Below are positions 36,453 to 45,889 of a stretch of 64,000 bases of DNA, in pieces. Source of the stretch: Acinetobacter shaoyimingii (GTDB lineage: Bacteria; Pseudomonadota; Gammaproteobacteria; Pseudomonadales; Moraxellaceae). Within the stretch, counting starts at the first letter, position 1; the number at the start of each line of letters is the position of its first letter. The notes under the pieces are model-generated. The model saw only the letters and a list, made by a program, of their open reading frames with translations, was not told the origin of the DNA and searched no databases. The stretch is from NCBI RefSeq assembly GCF_011578045.1, contig NZ_CP049801.1, positions 1,736,001 to 1,800,000 on the forward strand, written 5' to 3'. The position numbers and the translations under genes are program-made.

Positions 36453-37690
36453 TAACCCAATCGGATCTTTACTTATATATCTTGCCTTGCGAAGTTTAAA
36501 AATATATTTTTAAACTTCTCAGGCTCATAATATCTGTAACGGTTATAGTGTAATCCTGTTTCCTCATCATAATACTGACCTTGGAAACGAATATCACTCT
36601 GTTCTAAAGGGTTCTCTGGGCTTTGGGCATTAATTTCTTGTGTTTGTCCCCAAGTATTTAAAGCAATCTCCCATACACATTCACCTCATTCATTACTTAA
36701 GGTTTGTGGAGTCCCCACTTGGTCACAGTGGTAGAAAGCAATACGTTCAATTTCGGCTCTGTTGCGACGGGTATCTGTACGCCAAACAGGATCTTTCTGA
36801 ATTGAATAGGCTTCAGTCTTAAAACGCTCATAATCAGGTGTTTCGATCAGTTTGATAAACCCTGCATACCCAGCTTGAAGTAATGGCACAAAACGATCAG
36901 GCTCATACACATAATGCTTGGTATAACTATTTTGCGTATCTTGATCTTGACGTGATTCCCAAATCATTAAATCACCATCCCAACCAAATAAGGTCAGGTG
37001 CTGGTCGGTCTTCTTAAATAAACGTCGCCCAAATACATCATAACCATAACTTGTGATTTGCCCATGATGGTCACTTTAAATCAAACGATTTAAATTATCC
37101 CATTTCAGTTTAAGGGTTTTGTTGCCTTGTTGGGTTTCAATGACATTACCTTGCGCATCGTATTTATAGCGTTTGCCTTGGTATTCTTTGACCAAATTAT
37201 TTTTGACTTGTGCACCTTGACTACCGCTTGTATCAATCAAATTCCCTGTAGGGTCAAAACTAAAGCTTTCTGTTTTATTTGAACTTTGACTTTTAACTAA
37301 GCGACCAATCGCATCGTATTGGAATTTCAATTGCCCTAAACGACTGTCTTGCACTTGGGTCAGCAAGTAGTTTTTGTCATAGCTATACTGACGTTGTGCT
37401 TGATGACTCAGTCGATCTACAGTTTCTTGCTCAGGCTGAATCATTTGTGCGGTGAGTAATCCCAATTCATTGTATTGATTCTGTTGAATTAAGCCATTTG
37501 CAAGATAACGCTCAGTTTCACGGTGTAAGTCATCACGTTTAAAGCCCACCATATCTTGTTTGTTCAGTGCTACACCATAGACATGCCCTGAACCATAGGT
37601 CAGATGTGCAACCTCTTGCCCATCTGGACGGATGGTCTTAATCAGATTACCCAACTCATTGTGTTCGTAATGTATTACTGCTATGAGTGT
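36453..37690 (-). pseudogene. Degenerate Rhs core, module B
   Basis: The minus-strand sequence is highly similar to the intact Rhs gene between its HNELGNLIKTIRPDG region and YYEPF. Frames 37076-37654 and 36686-36967 are separated by nonsense changes (Gln to stop at 37076-37078, Arg to stop at about 36686). The 3' part is cut by a 39-nt palindromic insertion at 36485-36523. The 5' boundary of similarity is near 37690, so only the last third of an Rhs gene was duplicated. Confidence 0.85.
36485..36523. repeat. 39-nt palindromic insertion in the module B Rhs core
   Basis: The 28-bp centre (36491-36518) is a perfect palindrome with arm GAAGTTTAAAAATA and no loop. It is bounded by CCTTGC(G) on the left and CTCAGG on the right, the same head and nearly the same tail as the 41-nt elements at 34910 and 58094. 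It replaces about 9 nt (ACTAAACGG in the intact gene). Confidence 0.75.
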
Positions 37691-37838
37691 TTTGAGGTTT
37701 TACAGTTAGAGTTTTGATGTTCTTTTTTTTTAAAATCAATTATCGCTGACCAAGTTTATAACCGAGTTCAAACAAATTTCTAAATTTAGTTTAAGTTTAT
37801 GTAGGATTATGAAAATCAGTCACTTAAAAATATAACAC

Positions 37839-38270
37839 CTAATAAACCTTTATCAATTCCTTGCATTTACTCTTACTGAAGAATAAGCTAAATAGATAAA
37901 CATTATTAACATTTAAAATTTTATACTCTAGCTCCACAGGACCGTCAAAAGTAGTTTCAACCAGATTACAAATTTCATTAACTTTTGGTGGTAAGTAATG
38001 TTTATTTTTAATATCTTCAATCGATTTATCATCTACTCTTTCAAGTTTTAATTGATATACATTAACAAGAGTATTTTTGTCTCGATAAACATCTATCAAA
38101 CTTGTACAACAATCTATTTTTTTTGGTAATTCCTTTTTTTTGTTTAAAATAAAATCATCCATAACCTCCTTATCAATTACATTTAATTCTTCATTTTTAT
38201 TATTAACAGTAGAGCAAGATATTAATATAAAAATAGAAATAAAAATAAGTGAAAAAATTTTTAAATTCAT
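37839..38270 (-). CDS. Small lipoprotein in module C, possible second immunity gene
   Basis: The 143 residues carry a lipoprotein signal (LISCS, Cys about 19) and otherwise no recognised domain. It follows the membrane-protein gene by 4 nt on the same strand, so the toxin tail, membrane protein and lipoprotein form one transcript. The composition (Lys/Asn/Ile-rich, lower GC than core genes) is typical of horizontally exchanged immunity genes. Function is inferred from position only. Confidence 0.5.
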   Translation of the reverse strand: MNLKIFSLIFISIFILISCSTVNNKNEELNVIDKEVMDDFILNKKKELPKKIDCCTSLIDVYRDKNTLVNVYQLKLERVDDKSIEDIKNKHYLPPKVNEICNLVETTFDGPVELEYKILNVNNVYLFSLFFSKSKCKELIKVY

Positions 38271-38274
38271 AATA

Positions 38275-38574
38275 TCACCTTAACACACAATAAATAGAAA
38301 ATGAAAAAAATATAATAATATAAAAAAATCTAGCATAGTAATCATAAATACTACTATTTTCATTTATTTTACTTAAAAATAAATAACTAGCATTATACAG
38401 TATATCAATAAAAAAAATAAAAAATGCAATTGCACCTATTAAATTCCAGTAATCATTAACACCCAAAAAAAATAATTTAATGTACATCGTTGAAAAAAAA
38501 ATAATCAAACCAAGTAATAATATATACATTTTTTTAGTTTGATAAATTTTTACGATATAATTATTCATATGCAT
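38275..38574 (-). CDS. Small membrane protein, candidate immunity for module C
   Basis: The 99 residues contain three hydrophobic helices (about 18-36, 44-68 and 82-97). The start is either ATG 38572-38574 or ATG 38566-38568, both after a GAGATAGAG sequence. The gene begins 13 nt after the module C toxin stop. A membrane immunity protein suggests that the toxin acts on or in the inner membrane. No family is recognised. Confidence 0.55.
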   Translation of the reverse strand: MHMNNYIVKIYQTKKMYILLLGLIIFFSTMYIKLFFLGVNDYWNLIGAIAFFIFFIDILYNASYLFLSKINENSSIYDYYARFFYIIIFFSFSIYCVLR

Positions 38575-38587
38575 CTCTATCTCACTT

Positions 38588-39373
38588 TCATTTTTTATCC
38601 ATTTCTCTATCTATCTCTTTACCTACAGCTTTATCTATTCCAACCCCTATCGCCTCAACTGTTGCTTTTTTTACATTATCTGGTGCAGCATCAGCTGCTT
38701 TACCAAAAACTTTACCAACTCCATAACCTGTAACTGTACTCACTACTTTATGCTTAGTTGATTTATCAGGATCAGTCCAAGTAACATATGTCCCTATTGC
38801 CGTACCACTCCCTCCTAATACAGCACCTAAAGGACTACCCACCCCTGTTGCTGTACATATAACCCCACCAATGGTTAATGCATCACTTATATTTTCTAAA
38901 TTTTTTCTCTTTTGTTCCGGAGTAGTTTTGGGATTTCTCCTTGGATCACTATCTATTTTAGGCTTAGCCTGTGTACCTTGTCGACTTGGGAAATTATTTG
39001 ACTGTTTTCTTGCCTTATCGTTTAGCACAGTTACTATTTTCGATGGTTCTTTCTGTATTGGATGTTGATTAATCGTATACTTTTGAGGATTATTCACTTG
39101 ATCAATTGCTTTTGATTGCTGAGCACGTCCCCAATCTCCCATTGCACTTCCCATGAAATTACCATTAACTACATTCAACCCTAACGGATCCACCCACTGA
39201 TTTGGATCACTCACATAACTCGAATTGTTTAATCCCCCCATCAACACAATCGGATCTTTACTGATATATCTCGCACTAAATGACTCATAATATCTGTAAC
39301 GATTATAGTGTAATCCTGTTTCCACATCATAATATTGACCTTGGAATCGAATATCACTCTGTTCTAAACGCAA
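38588..39373 (-). CDS. Rhs C-terminal end with unrecognised toxin tail, module C
   Basis: The 261-residue frame begins in the Rhs core (DIRFQGQYYDVETG), passes the conserved SDPNQWVDPLGLN (about 60-72) and continues as a tail of about 185 residues. The first half of the tail is polar (NNPQKYTINQHPIQK) and the second is Gly/Ala-rich and hydrophobic (ALTIGGVICTATGVGSPLGA...), ending in a charged stretch. The hydrophobic repeats suggest a membrane-inserting domain, but no toxin family is recognised. The core upstream is truncated, so this is an orphan module. Confidence 0.6.
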   Translation of the reverse strand: MRLEQSDIRFQGQYYDVETGLHYNRYRYYESFSARYISKDPIVLMGGLNNSSYVSDPNQWVDPLGLNVVNGNFMGSAMGDWGRAQQSKAIDQVNNPQKYTINQHPIQKEPSKIVTVLNDKARKQSNNFPSRQGTQAKPKIDSDPRRNPKTTPEQKRKNLENISDALTIGGVICTATGVGSPLGAVLGGSGTAIGTYVTWTDPDKSTKHKVVSTVTGYGVGKVFGKAADAAPDNVKKATVEAIGVGIDKAVGKEIDREMDKK

Positions 39374-39700
39374 TCCGTTCTAACTCTGCTCTATTCTTCC
39401 TTGTGTCTGTTCGCCAAACTGGATCTTTTTGAATTGAATAAGCTTCTGTTTTGAATCGTTCGTAATTTGGCGTTTCAATCAGTTGAATAAACCCTGCATG
39501 GCCTGCTTGAAGTAATGGCACAAAGCTATTATTTTCATAGATGTGATGTTTGGTATAACTATTTTGAGTATCTTGATCTTGTCGAGACTCCCAAATCATC
39601 GAGTCACCATCCCAACCAAATAAAGTCAGGTGCTGGTCGGTCTTCTTAAATAAATGACGACCAAACACATCAATTTGATTACCTATCATCTGAAGAACAT
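39354..39700 (-). pseudogene. Degenerate Rhs core fragment, module C
   Basis: An open fragment of 111 codons (LFKKTDQHLTLFGWDGD... to ERIAF) is homologous to the intact Rhs. A deletion of about 110 nt then joins ELERIAF out of frame to LEQSDIRFQG. Similarity ends upstream near 39700. Confidence 0.8.
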
Positions 39701-39742
39701 GCAGGATAAAAACTTTCTGAATCAGATGAATATCACTTATAA

Positions 39743-39916
39743 CAGCATAATAAAATAGAAACGTTATTCAGATTATTGAAAGGTCAATACAATTTAATAA
39801 CGAGTAAGACACCTAATATTAATGGCTTTCTAAGTGGGATTTATAAATTTTTACGTGCATATCAATTATACCATCGGAATAACCCAACAATTCAAATTAT
39901 GAAATCGTTGGATTAA
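39743..39916 (+). pseudogene. Unrecognised C-terminal gene fragment
   Basis: An open frame without a start codon reads TLFRLLKGQYNLITSKTPN and ends IQIMKSLD. It looks like the 3' end of a protein gene stranded between module C and the broken immunity gene. I do not recognise the family. The remaining part of this 276-nt gap shows nothing. Confidence 0.35.
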
Positions 39917-39975
39917 GCAAGATTTGAATTAGTTAAAATCAAATGCTTATTAAATCTTTATGCAAAAAAGTCCTT

Positions 39976-40487
39976 TCATGCCTGTAAGTAAGGCTTACTT
40001 TTACTTCCCTTACAACGTACACTATTTTTGTTAGGTATATAATATAGTGTTATTGATATCGTTTTATAAAATTGATAGGTAAAATACCCTTTATTTAAGC
40101 CTACAGATTTTTCATTTAAGCTAGGAAATGTAATCCCTATAGCTTGATTATCAATATTACAATACAATTCACCATATTCATTTTTTTCTACCATCGTCCA
40201 ACCATTTTTTTTCAAATTTTTACTTACTATTTCCCTATATATATCCATATGAAATACAACGTTACTGCTTATAAAATAATAAAACGTAGCACTCCTACTG
40301 TATTAATATCATATAAACTTAAATTGTAAATTGTAAAAATATCTTCCATTTCTTTAATATACTCAGCTTCATTTTTAGAAACTCTATGCTCTAATTGTTG
40401 TAAACTAATACCTCTTTCAATTTCGCTTTTTTCACAACCTACTAATAGTGAAATTATTAACAAAAATCGCATTAGTCTCATTATCAT
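39976..40487 (-). pseudogene. Broken immunity lipoprotein, homologue of the 33.6-kb gene
   Basis: Two ORFs, 40269-40487 (72 codons; signal with lipobox SLLVGC) and 39976-40248 (90 codons; KKNGWTMVEKNEYGELYC), together match the plan of the lipoprotein at 33627-34127: a lipobox, then GW-x-n-YC, then a basic end with a Cys. They are separated by 20 nt and a frame change, so the gene is probably inactivated. No toxin tail remains beside it. The IS5 scar at 40499 probably marks where it was lost. Confidence 0.55.
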
Positions 40488-40498
40488 CTTCCAAACGA

Positions 40499-40683
40499 AC
40501 GCATCAAACTATTGGGCGATAAATTTACGGCAAAGTGCTTTCCTAGTCAGGTGAATGAAAACCATGCACGTGTAGCCTTGTTAAATAAAGTCATAGAATT
40601 AGGTCGATCTAATTCTCAAGTTTTCACTTGAATTTACGTAACTTAGGAAAGATCTATCTCTGACGCCTTTGTGCAACAAACCC
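40499..40683 (+). mobile_element. 3' remnant of an IS5-family insertion sequence
   Basis: An open frame reads LLGDKFTAKCFPSQVNENHA and ends LNKVIELGRSNSQVFT with a stop at 40629-40631. It is followed by a terminal repeat GGGTTTGTTGCACAAAGGCG on the minus strand (40664-40683). This is the right end of an IS5-group element, and the left part is missing. Its sequence is similar to, but not the same as, the scar at 35178. Confidence 0.8.
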
Positions 40684-40793
40684 AATCAAAATTGTTATTC
40701 AAAATTTAGGTTTATTGAATGAATTTTTCATAAAAAATAATTTATTTCATACCAATAAGGCATATATGTTGAAATATTCTTTTAACAAAATTA

Positions 40794-41144
40794 TTAATCG
40801 AAATAACCTAAAGACTTCAACTTTGGAACTAGATTTTTATTAAAGTAAATAATAACAATTAAGCAAATTAATGAGTATGTAATTGTGAAAATATAATAAT
40901 AACTATCATTGTTATTATAATAAAAACTAAATTCCTGAATAAAAAAATTAATATTAAAAAACGGAATAAAAAACACTAACGAAAAAAAAATGTACAAACA
41001 AAAACTCAAAAATTTTTTTAAAATATTTCCAACCAAAGAAAATTTAATTAGCAACTTGGCATACAAATTTACCATAAAAAATAAATATACTATAAAACCA
41101 AATAAAAAAATAAACGTTTTAATCCAAATCATCAAGTATCTCAC
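40794..41144 (-). CDS. Membrane immunity candidate for the full-length Rhs
   Basis: The 116 residues contain three to four hydrophobic helices (about 7-30, 42-64 and 80-103) and are Phe/Ile/Tyr-rich. It starts 3 nt after the Rhs stop, the usual position for immunity. Its membrane location fits the Gly/Ala-rich hydrophobic Rhs tail, which may target membranes. No family is recognised. Confidence 0.65.
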   Translation of the reverse strand: MRYLMIWIKTFIFLFGFIVYLFFMVNLYAKLLIKFSLVGNILKKFLSFCLYIFFSLVFFIPFFNINFFIQEFSFYYNNNDSYYYIFTITYSLICLIVIIYFNKNLVPKLKSLGYFD

Positions 41145-41147
41145 TAA

Positions 41148-44100
41148 CTATTTATTACATGATGGAAAAGTTATTTTACCAGTACCTAATAACTCACCTG
41201 TACCAGTTATTTTACCATCTAATAATGCACCGCTTAACTTTCCAGGAGTCCTATTAATACCTGACGTACCCAAAGGTTTATTAATCATGTCTACTCTAAT
41301 ATAAGGTGCTTTTTTTATTGCTAATTTGCTGACAGCACCTCCTACAGCCCCCCCAGCCATTGCTCCTAATACAGCTCCAGCATCGTAATTACAAACATTC
41401 GTCACATTTTTATTTTTTGTTGCCAAACCAACTCCCTGACCTGCAATTGATGCAGCACCAGCTCCAGCTGCTGCACCAACGGCATTTGATGCCCAAGGAT
41501 TGACTGCCCCTACAACTGCCCCTGTACCAACGCCGATAGGAACCCCTTTCCAACCACCAGTTGTATAACCACCTACTCCACCAGCAATACCTCCCAGTAT
41601 AGCACCAGCTGCATTCAAAGGAGTTAACCCTAACTGATCCACCCACTGTATTGGATCAGCAATATATGTTCTACTGTTAATTCCACCTTCTAATCCAATA
41701 GGATCCTTGCTTAAATATCTAGCACTAAACGGCTCATAATATCTGTAACGGTTATAGTGTAATCCTGTTTCCTCATCATAATATTGACCTTGAAAACGAA
41801 TATCACTCTGCTCTAAAGGATTCTCTGGATTTTGGGCATTAATTTCTTGAGTTTCTCCCCAAGTCTTTAAAGCAATCTCCCATATACATTCACCTCGTTC
41901 ATTGCTTAATGCTTGCGGTGTCCCTATTTGGTCACACTGGTAAAATGCAATACGTTCAAGTTCGGCTCTGTAGCGACGGGTGTCTGTACGCCAGACTGGG
42001 TCTTTTTGAATTGAATAAGCCTCTGTTTTAAATCGCTCATAATTTGGTGTTTCTATGAGTTTTATAAAACCTGCATAACCTGCTTGCAAAAGTGGAACGA
42101 AGCTATTAGGCTCATACACATAGTGTTTGGTATAACTATTTTGAGCTTCCTGATCTTGTCGAGACTCCCAAATCATCAAGTCGCCTGCCCAACCAAATAA
42201 GGTTAGGTGCTTGTCGGTCTTCTTAAATAAACGACGACCAAACACATCATAACCATAACTTGTGATTTGACCATTGTGATCACTTTGAATCAAACGATTA
42301 AGGTTATCCCATTTCAGTTTAAGTACTTTGCTGCCTTGTTGGGTTTCAATGACGTTACCTTGCGCATCGTATTTATAGCGCTTGCCTTGGTATTCTTTCA
42401 GCAAGTTATTTTTAACATCTCTGCCTTGACTAGCACGTGTATCTATTAAGTTACCTGCAGGGTCAAAACTAAAGCTTTCAGTTGTGTGTGCATTTTGCGA
42501 TTTAACTAAACGACCAATGGCATCATATTGATAATTCAATTGCCCAAAACGGCTGTCTTGCACTTGGGTCAGCAAGTAGTTTTTGTCATAGCTATACTGA
42601 CGTTGTGCATGATGGCTCAGTCTATCTATAGTTTCTTGCTCAGGCTGAATGATTTGTGCGGTAAGTAAGCCCAATTCATTGTATTGATTCTGTTGAATTA
42701 AGCCATTTGCAAGATAACGCTCCGTTTCATGGTGTAAGTCATCACGTTTAAAGCCCACCATATCTTGTTTGTTCAGTGCTACACCATAAACATGCCCCGA
42801 ACCATAAGTTAAGTGTGACACTTCTTGCCCATCTGGACGAATGGTCTTAATCAGATTCCCCAGTTCATCATAGTCATAACGGAGTACTGCGGTCATTGGT
42901 GTCAAATCTGGCAGTTTATAATGTTGATGTTCTCTAACCAGTTGCCCCAGCGCATTACGATAAAAGTCATTTTGACTGATGGCATTGCTGGCACGGCTCA
43001 GTTGACCATTTAAGTTATAGGCAAATTCTTCAGTTTGCGTATGGCGTGTTTCGATATGGGTATAATGTTTGGCTTTAATCTGTCCGTCAGCATAATAGTC
43101 AAATTGCGTGATCACATTCGGCTGACGGATTTGATGCAAATAACCATCTTCACAGTAGCGATAATGTTTTTCTTCACCTTCAAAATCTTGCTCTCGAACC
43201 AGTTGACCATATTGGTTATAGTCAAACAGATACTCCGCATGGTTTTGGTTAATCAGTTTTTGAATCCGACCTTGTAAATCCCATGTATAGGCAATTTGGT
43301 CTTGGTTGGCATCAAGACGTTGTTGTAGCAGACCAACAGCATTGTATTTATAGGTCGTGACTTTACCTGCGGTATCAATATGCTTCTGTAAACGCCCTTC
43401 TTGGTCATGCTCAAAGTGTTCTTTTTGCCCATCAGGATACACAATGGTTTTGAGTTGACCTTTATCTATCCCTTGAGTGCTATACAGGTATTGCACCCCT
43501 TGTTGATCGGCACCAAGTTGCTGTTGAAGCGTACCTTCTTCATCATATTGCCAAGCACTTTCTTTGCCTGAACAATCGGTATAGGCAATCATTTGCCCTA
43601 GGTCATTGTATTGAATTTTTTTACTGCCACCTTTGGCATCGATCACTTCAATCAATTGCCCTTCAGCATCGTATTTATATTCAGTTTTATGACCGAGTGG
43701 ATTGATCTCTTTGCTCATCAAACCATCAGCATTGTATTCACGTTTCCAAATATAACCTTCAGGGTCTTTAACTTCGGTTAAATTACCTTTTTTATCATAG
43801 GCAAAACGAATCACACCGCTATTCGGTTGTACAATTTTATCAAGCTGACCTGCTTCATTATAATATTGCTGGGTTTCACGACCAGTAAAGTCAATTTCTC
43901 GGGTAATGCGTTTTTGTTGATCACGTGAATACCATTTTTCACGGCCATCGGCTAAACGGATGCGATAGGTAAAACCATCTAAGTCAAAGTAATAATAAGT
44001 CGGTACATGATAAGCATCATACACTGCCACTTGACGTAAACGTGGATGCCATTTCAGTGTGGTTTTATAACTACCGTCATCCGCCCATTCTTCTATGGCT

Positions 44101-45857
44101 TTGGCTGTCGGTAACGTTGAATCGTAACGAATGTTTTGACCACGACCTGTACGGTCAGTATATCGAGTCAATTGATGGTGGGCATTGTATTGGTATTGAT
44201 GCGCATGTCCATTTTCATCAATCGCTTCAATCAAATTGCCAGATCGATCATAGCTATAACGTGCCAATGGTGTTGCAACATCATCAACAAAGATGGCAAT
44301 CATTTTGCCTTGATCGTTATAAGCAAATTTTAAAGTATGTTGGAATTTTTTCAGTTGGAAATCGACGGTTTGTAAATATGCCTGTCCATTCAATACGGCA
44401 TACTTCAGCTCAACTGACTCTTTGCTCTCTTCATTTTGTTCAAGCACCAGTTGATAGCTTTCACCACCATTAAAGCTTTCAAAGTCATAAGCCCAAGCAC
44501 TGCCAAAATTCAGGCTTAAACGGCCATTCTCTAATGGTATGACCCGTGTGCCTTCATAAGGCACTTCATAGCCTTGTTGCACAATCGAATGTGGTAGCTG
44601 GATTTTTCTGCCTTTACCATCGATAAACACATAACCTTTGTCATGACGGATAATGCTGTTGGAAAATGGCATCATCCAACGTGCGCCCATACTACTTCCA
44701 TCCAACTCATGCATTTGTGAATTATATAAGCGACTAAAAACGAGACCTATTTTCGGTAAAGCAAAGTCATTATGGCTAATTCGCTCTGCACCAATTGAAT
44801 AACTAATACTATTATCGGATCCTGACTCTGCTCCAGAACAAGGTGGTGCATTCAAAGCATCTGCCTGTAAAGTTACAAATTCTAAAATATCACCTTCAGT
44901 ATGACGTTCATATTCACCCGTTTGATTAATGGGTACACTGGCATTGCCTTTATTTTCATTGTTCTGGATGGCTTTTAAGGTTTCTTGAATCAACCATGCT
45001 AAACTATATTGCGTACCAGCATTGGCTTGTTCCTGAATCGCTGTGGTGATTGTGGCAAGTGCATCTGTCACCGCCTGTTGTAAATGACTTGCAGGGGCAT
45101 CAATCTTCGGTTCAATATTGGCTTCAGCGTCTTGACTCAGCAAGTCAATCAATGGGCTTGCCCAGTTGGTAAATTGAAGTTGAGGGTCACGTTTTTCAGC
45201 CGAAGCCCCACCAGCACCTACAGTAACGGCTTGAGGTGGAGCAGTTGCAACCAAACTTTGTAAAATAGTGCTGCCTAACTGGCTGGCACTACTGAGTAAT
45301 GCACTGAGTTTGCCTTGCGTTTCTTTTAAAAATAGTTCAAGGTCACCTGCCATACGTGCATTTAAGTGCAATTCTAAACGACGAATATCTGCAGCTTTTA
45401 TTTTGCCATTTTCAGGGTAAAGACATTCAGCCATTAAACCGAGCATGGGACGTAAGGCCATACGTGCATGTGCTTCACTGGCAGGCTCTGCAAATAAGCC
45501 TATTAAATTGGCAGCCAATAATGCATTGCGTTGCACTGCGGCTGCTCCCGTCTGTGGCACAGTGGCATACAGCAGTAAATCCAAGACACTGCCTGTTAGT
45601 GCATAAATATTGGCAACAGTCGTCACTTGAGCATGGGCTTGTACATTTTTAAGAGACGTTTGGCCACACACCATCAAGAAATTTTGAACTTGATTGGCAA
45701 TAATTTGATGATCCACTACATGCGTGACACTGTCTAAATTAAACACCGCCAATTCAACCGCTGGCACTTGCGGCTCTGTTTGTTGTTGATCTTGAGCATT
45801 TACAGCTTGATTTTGTTCTTGTTGTTTTTTGCTATGATTGACATCTTGAAAAGTCAT
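41148..45857 (-). CDS. Full-length Rhs effector with unrecognised Gly/Ala-rich toxin tail
   Basis: The protein has 1569 residues. The N-terminal 330 are helical and low in Cys/Gly, and no PAAR domain is present. From about 370 an Rhs/YD-repeat shell runs to about 1425 (many YDxxGN units; IRFQGQYYDEETGLHYNRYRYYEPFSARYLSKDP-type end at 1380-1410, given only in outline) and closes with DPIQWVDQLGL. The tail of about 140 residues is variable (TPLNAAGAILGGIAGGVGGY, ending GELLGTGKITFPSCNK). Glycine-zipper-like repeats suggest a membrane-active or delivery segment. The gene follows vgrG, which would carry it on the type VI secretion spike, and it precedes its immunity gene. Confidence 0.88.
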   Translation of the reverse strand: MTFQDVNHSKKQQEQNQAVNAQDQQQTEPQVPAVELAVFNLDSVTHVVDHQIIANQVQNFLMVCGQTSLKNVQAHAQVTTVANIYALTGSVLDLLLYATVPQTGAAAVQRNALLAANLIGLFAEPASEAHARMALRPMLGLMAECLYPENGKIKAADIRRLELHLNARMAGDLELFLKETQGKLSALLSSASQLGSTILQSLVATAPPQAVTVGAGGASAEKRDPQLQFTNWASPLIDLLSQDAEANIEPKIDAPASHLQQAVTDALATITTAIQEQANAGTQYSLAWLIQETLKAIQNNENKGNASVPINQTGEYERHTEGDILEFVTLQADALNAPPCSGAESGSDNSISYSIGAERISHNDFALPKIGLVFSRLYNSQMHELDGSSMGARWMMPFSNSIIRHDKGYVFIDGKGRKIQLPHSIVQQGYEVPYEGTRVIPLENGRLSLNFGSAWAYDFESFNGGESYQLVLEQNEESKESVELKYAVLNGQAYLQTVDFQLKKFQHTLKFAYNDQGKMIAIFVDDVATPLARYSYDRSGNLIEAIDENGHAHQYQYNAHHQLTRYTDRTGRGQNIRYDSTLPTAKAIEEWADDGSYKTTLKWHPRLRQVAVYDAYHVPTYYYFDLDGFTYRIRLADGREKWYSRDQQKRITREIDFTGRETQQYYNEAGQLDKIVQPNSGVIRFAYDKKGNLTEVKDPEGYIWKREYNADGLMSKEINPLGHKTEYKYDAEGQLIEVIDAKGGSKKIQYNDLGQMIAYTDCSGKESAWQYDEEGTLQQQLGADQQGVQYLYSTQGIDKGQLKTIVYPDGQKEHFEHDQEGRLQKHIDTAGKVTTYKYNAVGLLQQRLDANQDQIAYTWDLQGRIQKLINQNHAEYLFDYNQYGQLVREQDFEGEEKHYRYCEDGYLHQIRQPNVITQFDYYADGQIKAKHYTHIETRHTQTEEFAYNLNGQLSRASNAISQNDFYRNALGQLVREHQHYKLPDLTPMTAVLRYDYDELGNLIKTIRPDGQEVSHLTYGSGHVYGVALNKQDMVGFKRDDLHHETERYLANGLIQQNQYNELGLLTAQIIQPEQETIDRLSHHAQRQYSYDKNYLLTQVQDSRFGQLNYQYDAIGRLVKSQNAHTTESFSFDPAGNLIDTRASQGRDVKNNLLKEYQGKRYKYDAQGNVIETQQGSKVLKLKWDNLNRLIQSDHNGQITSYGYDVFGRRLFKKTDKHLTLFGWAGDLMIWESRQDQEAQNSYTKHYVYEPNSFVPLLQAGYAGFIKLIETPNYERFKTEAYSIQKDPVWRTDTRRYRAELERIAFYQCDQIGTPQALSNERGECIWEIALKTWGETQEINAQNPENPLEQSDIRFQGQYYDEETGLHYNRYRYYEPFSARYLSKDPIGLEGGINSRTYIADPIQWVDQLGLTPLNAAGAILGGIAGGVGGYTTGGWKGVPIGVGTGAVVGAVNPWASNAVGAAAGAGAASIAGQGVGLATKNKNVTNVCNYDAGAVLGAMAGGAVGGAVSKLAIKKAPYIRVDMINKPLGTSGINRTPGKLSGALLDGKITGTGELLGTGKITFPSCNK

Positions 45858-45889
45858 GTTAACCCCTAATTCTTCTTTATCTTTAAAAT

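Noticed and set aside
37130..37150. CCTTGCGCATCG resembling the head of the palindromic element
   Set aside because: It is ordinary Rhs coding sequence (YDAQGNV) present also in the intact gene, with no stem.
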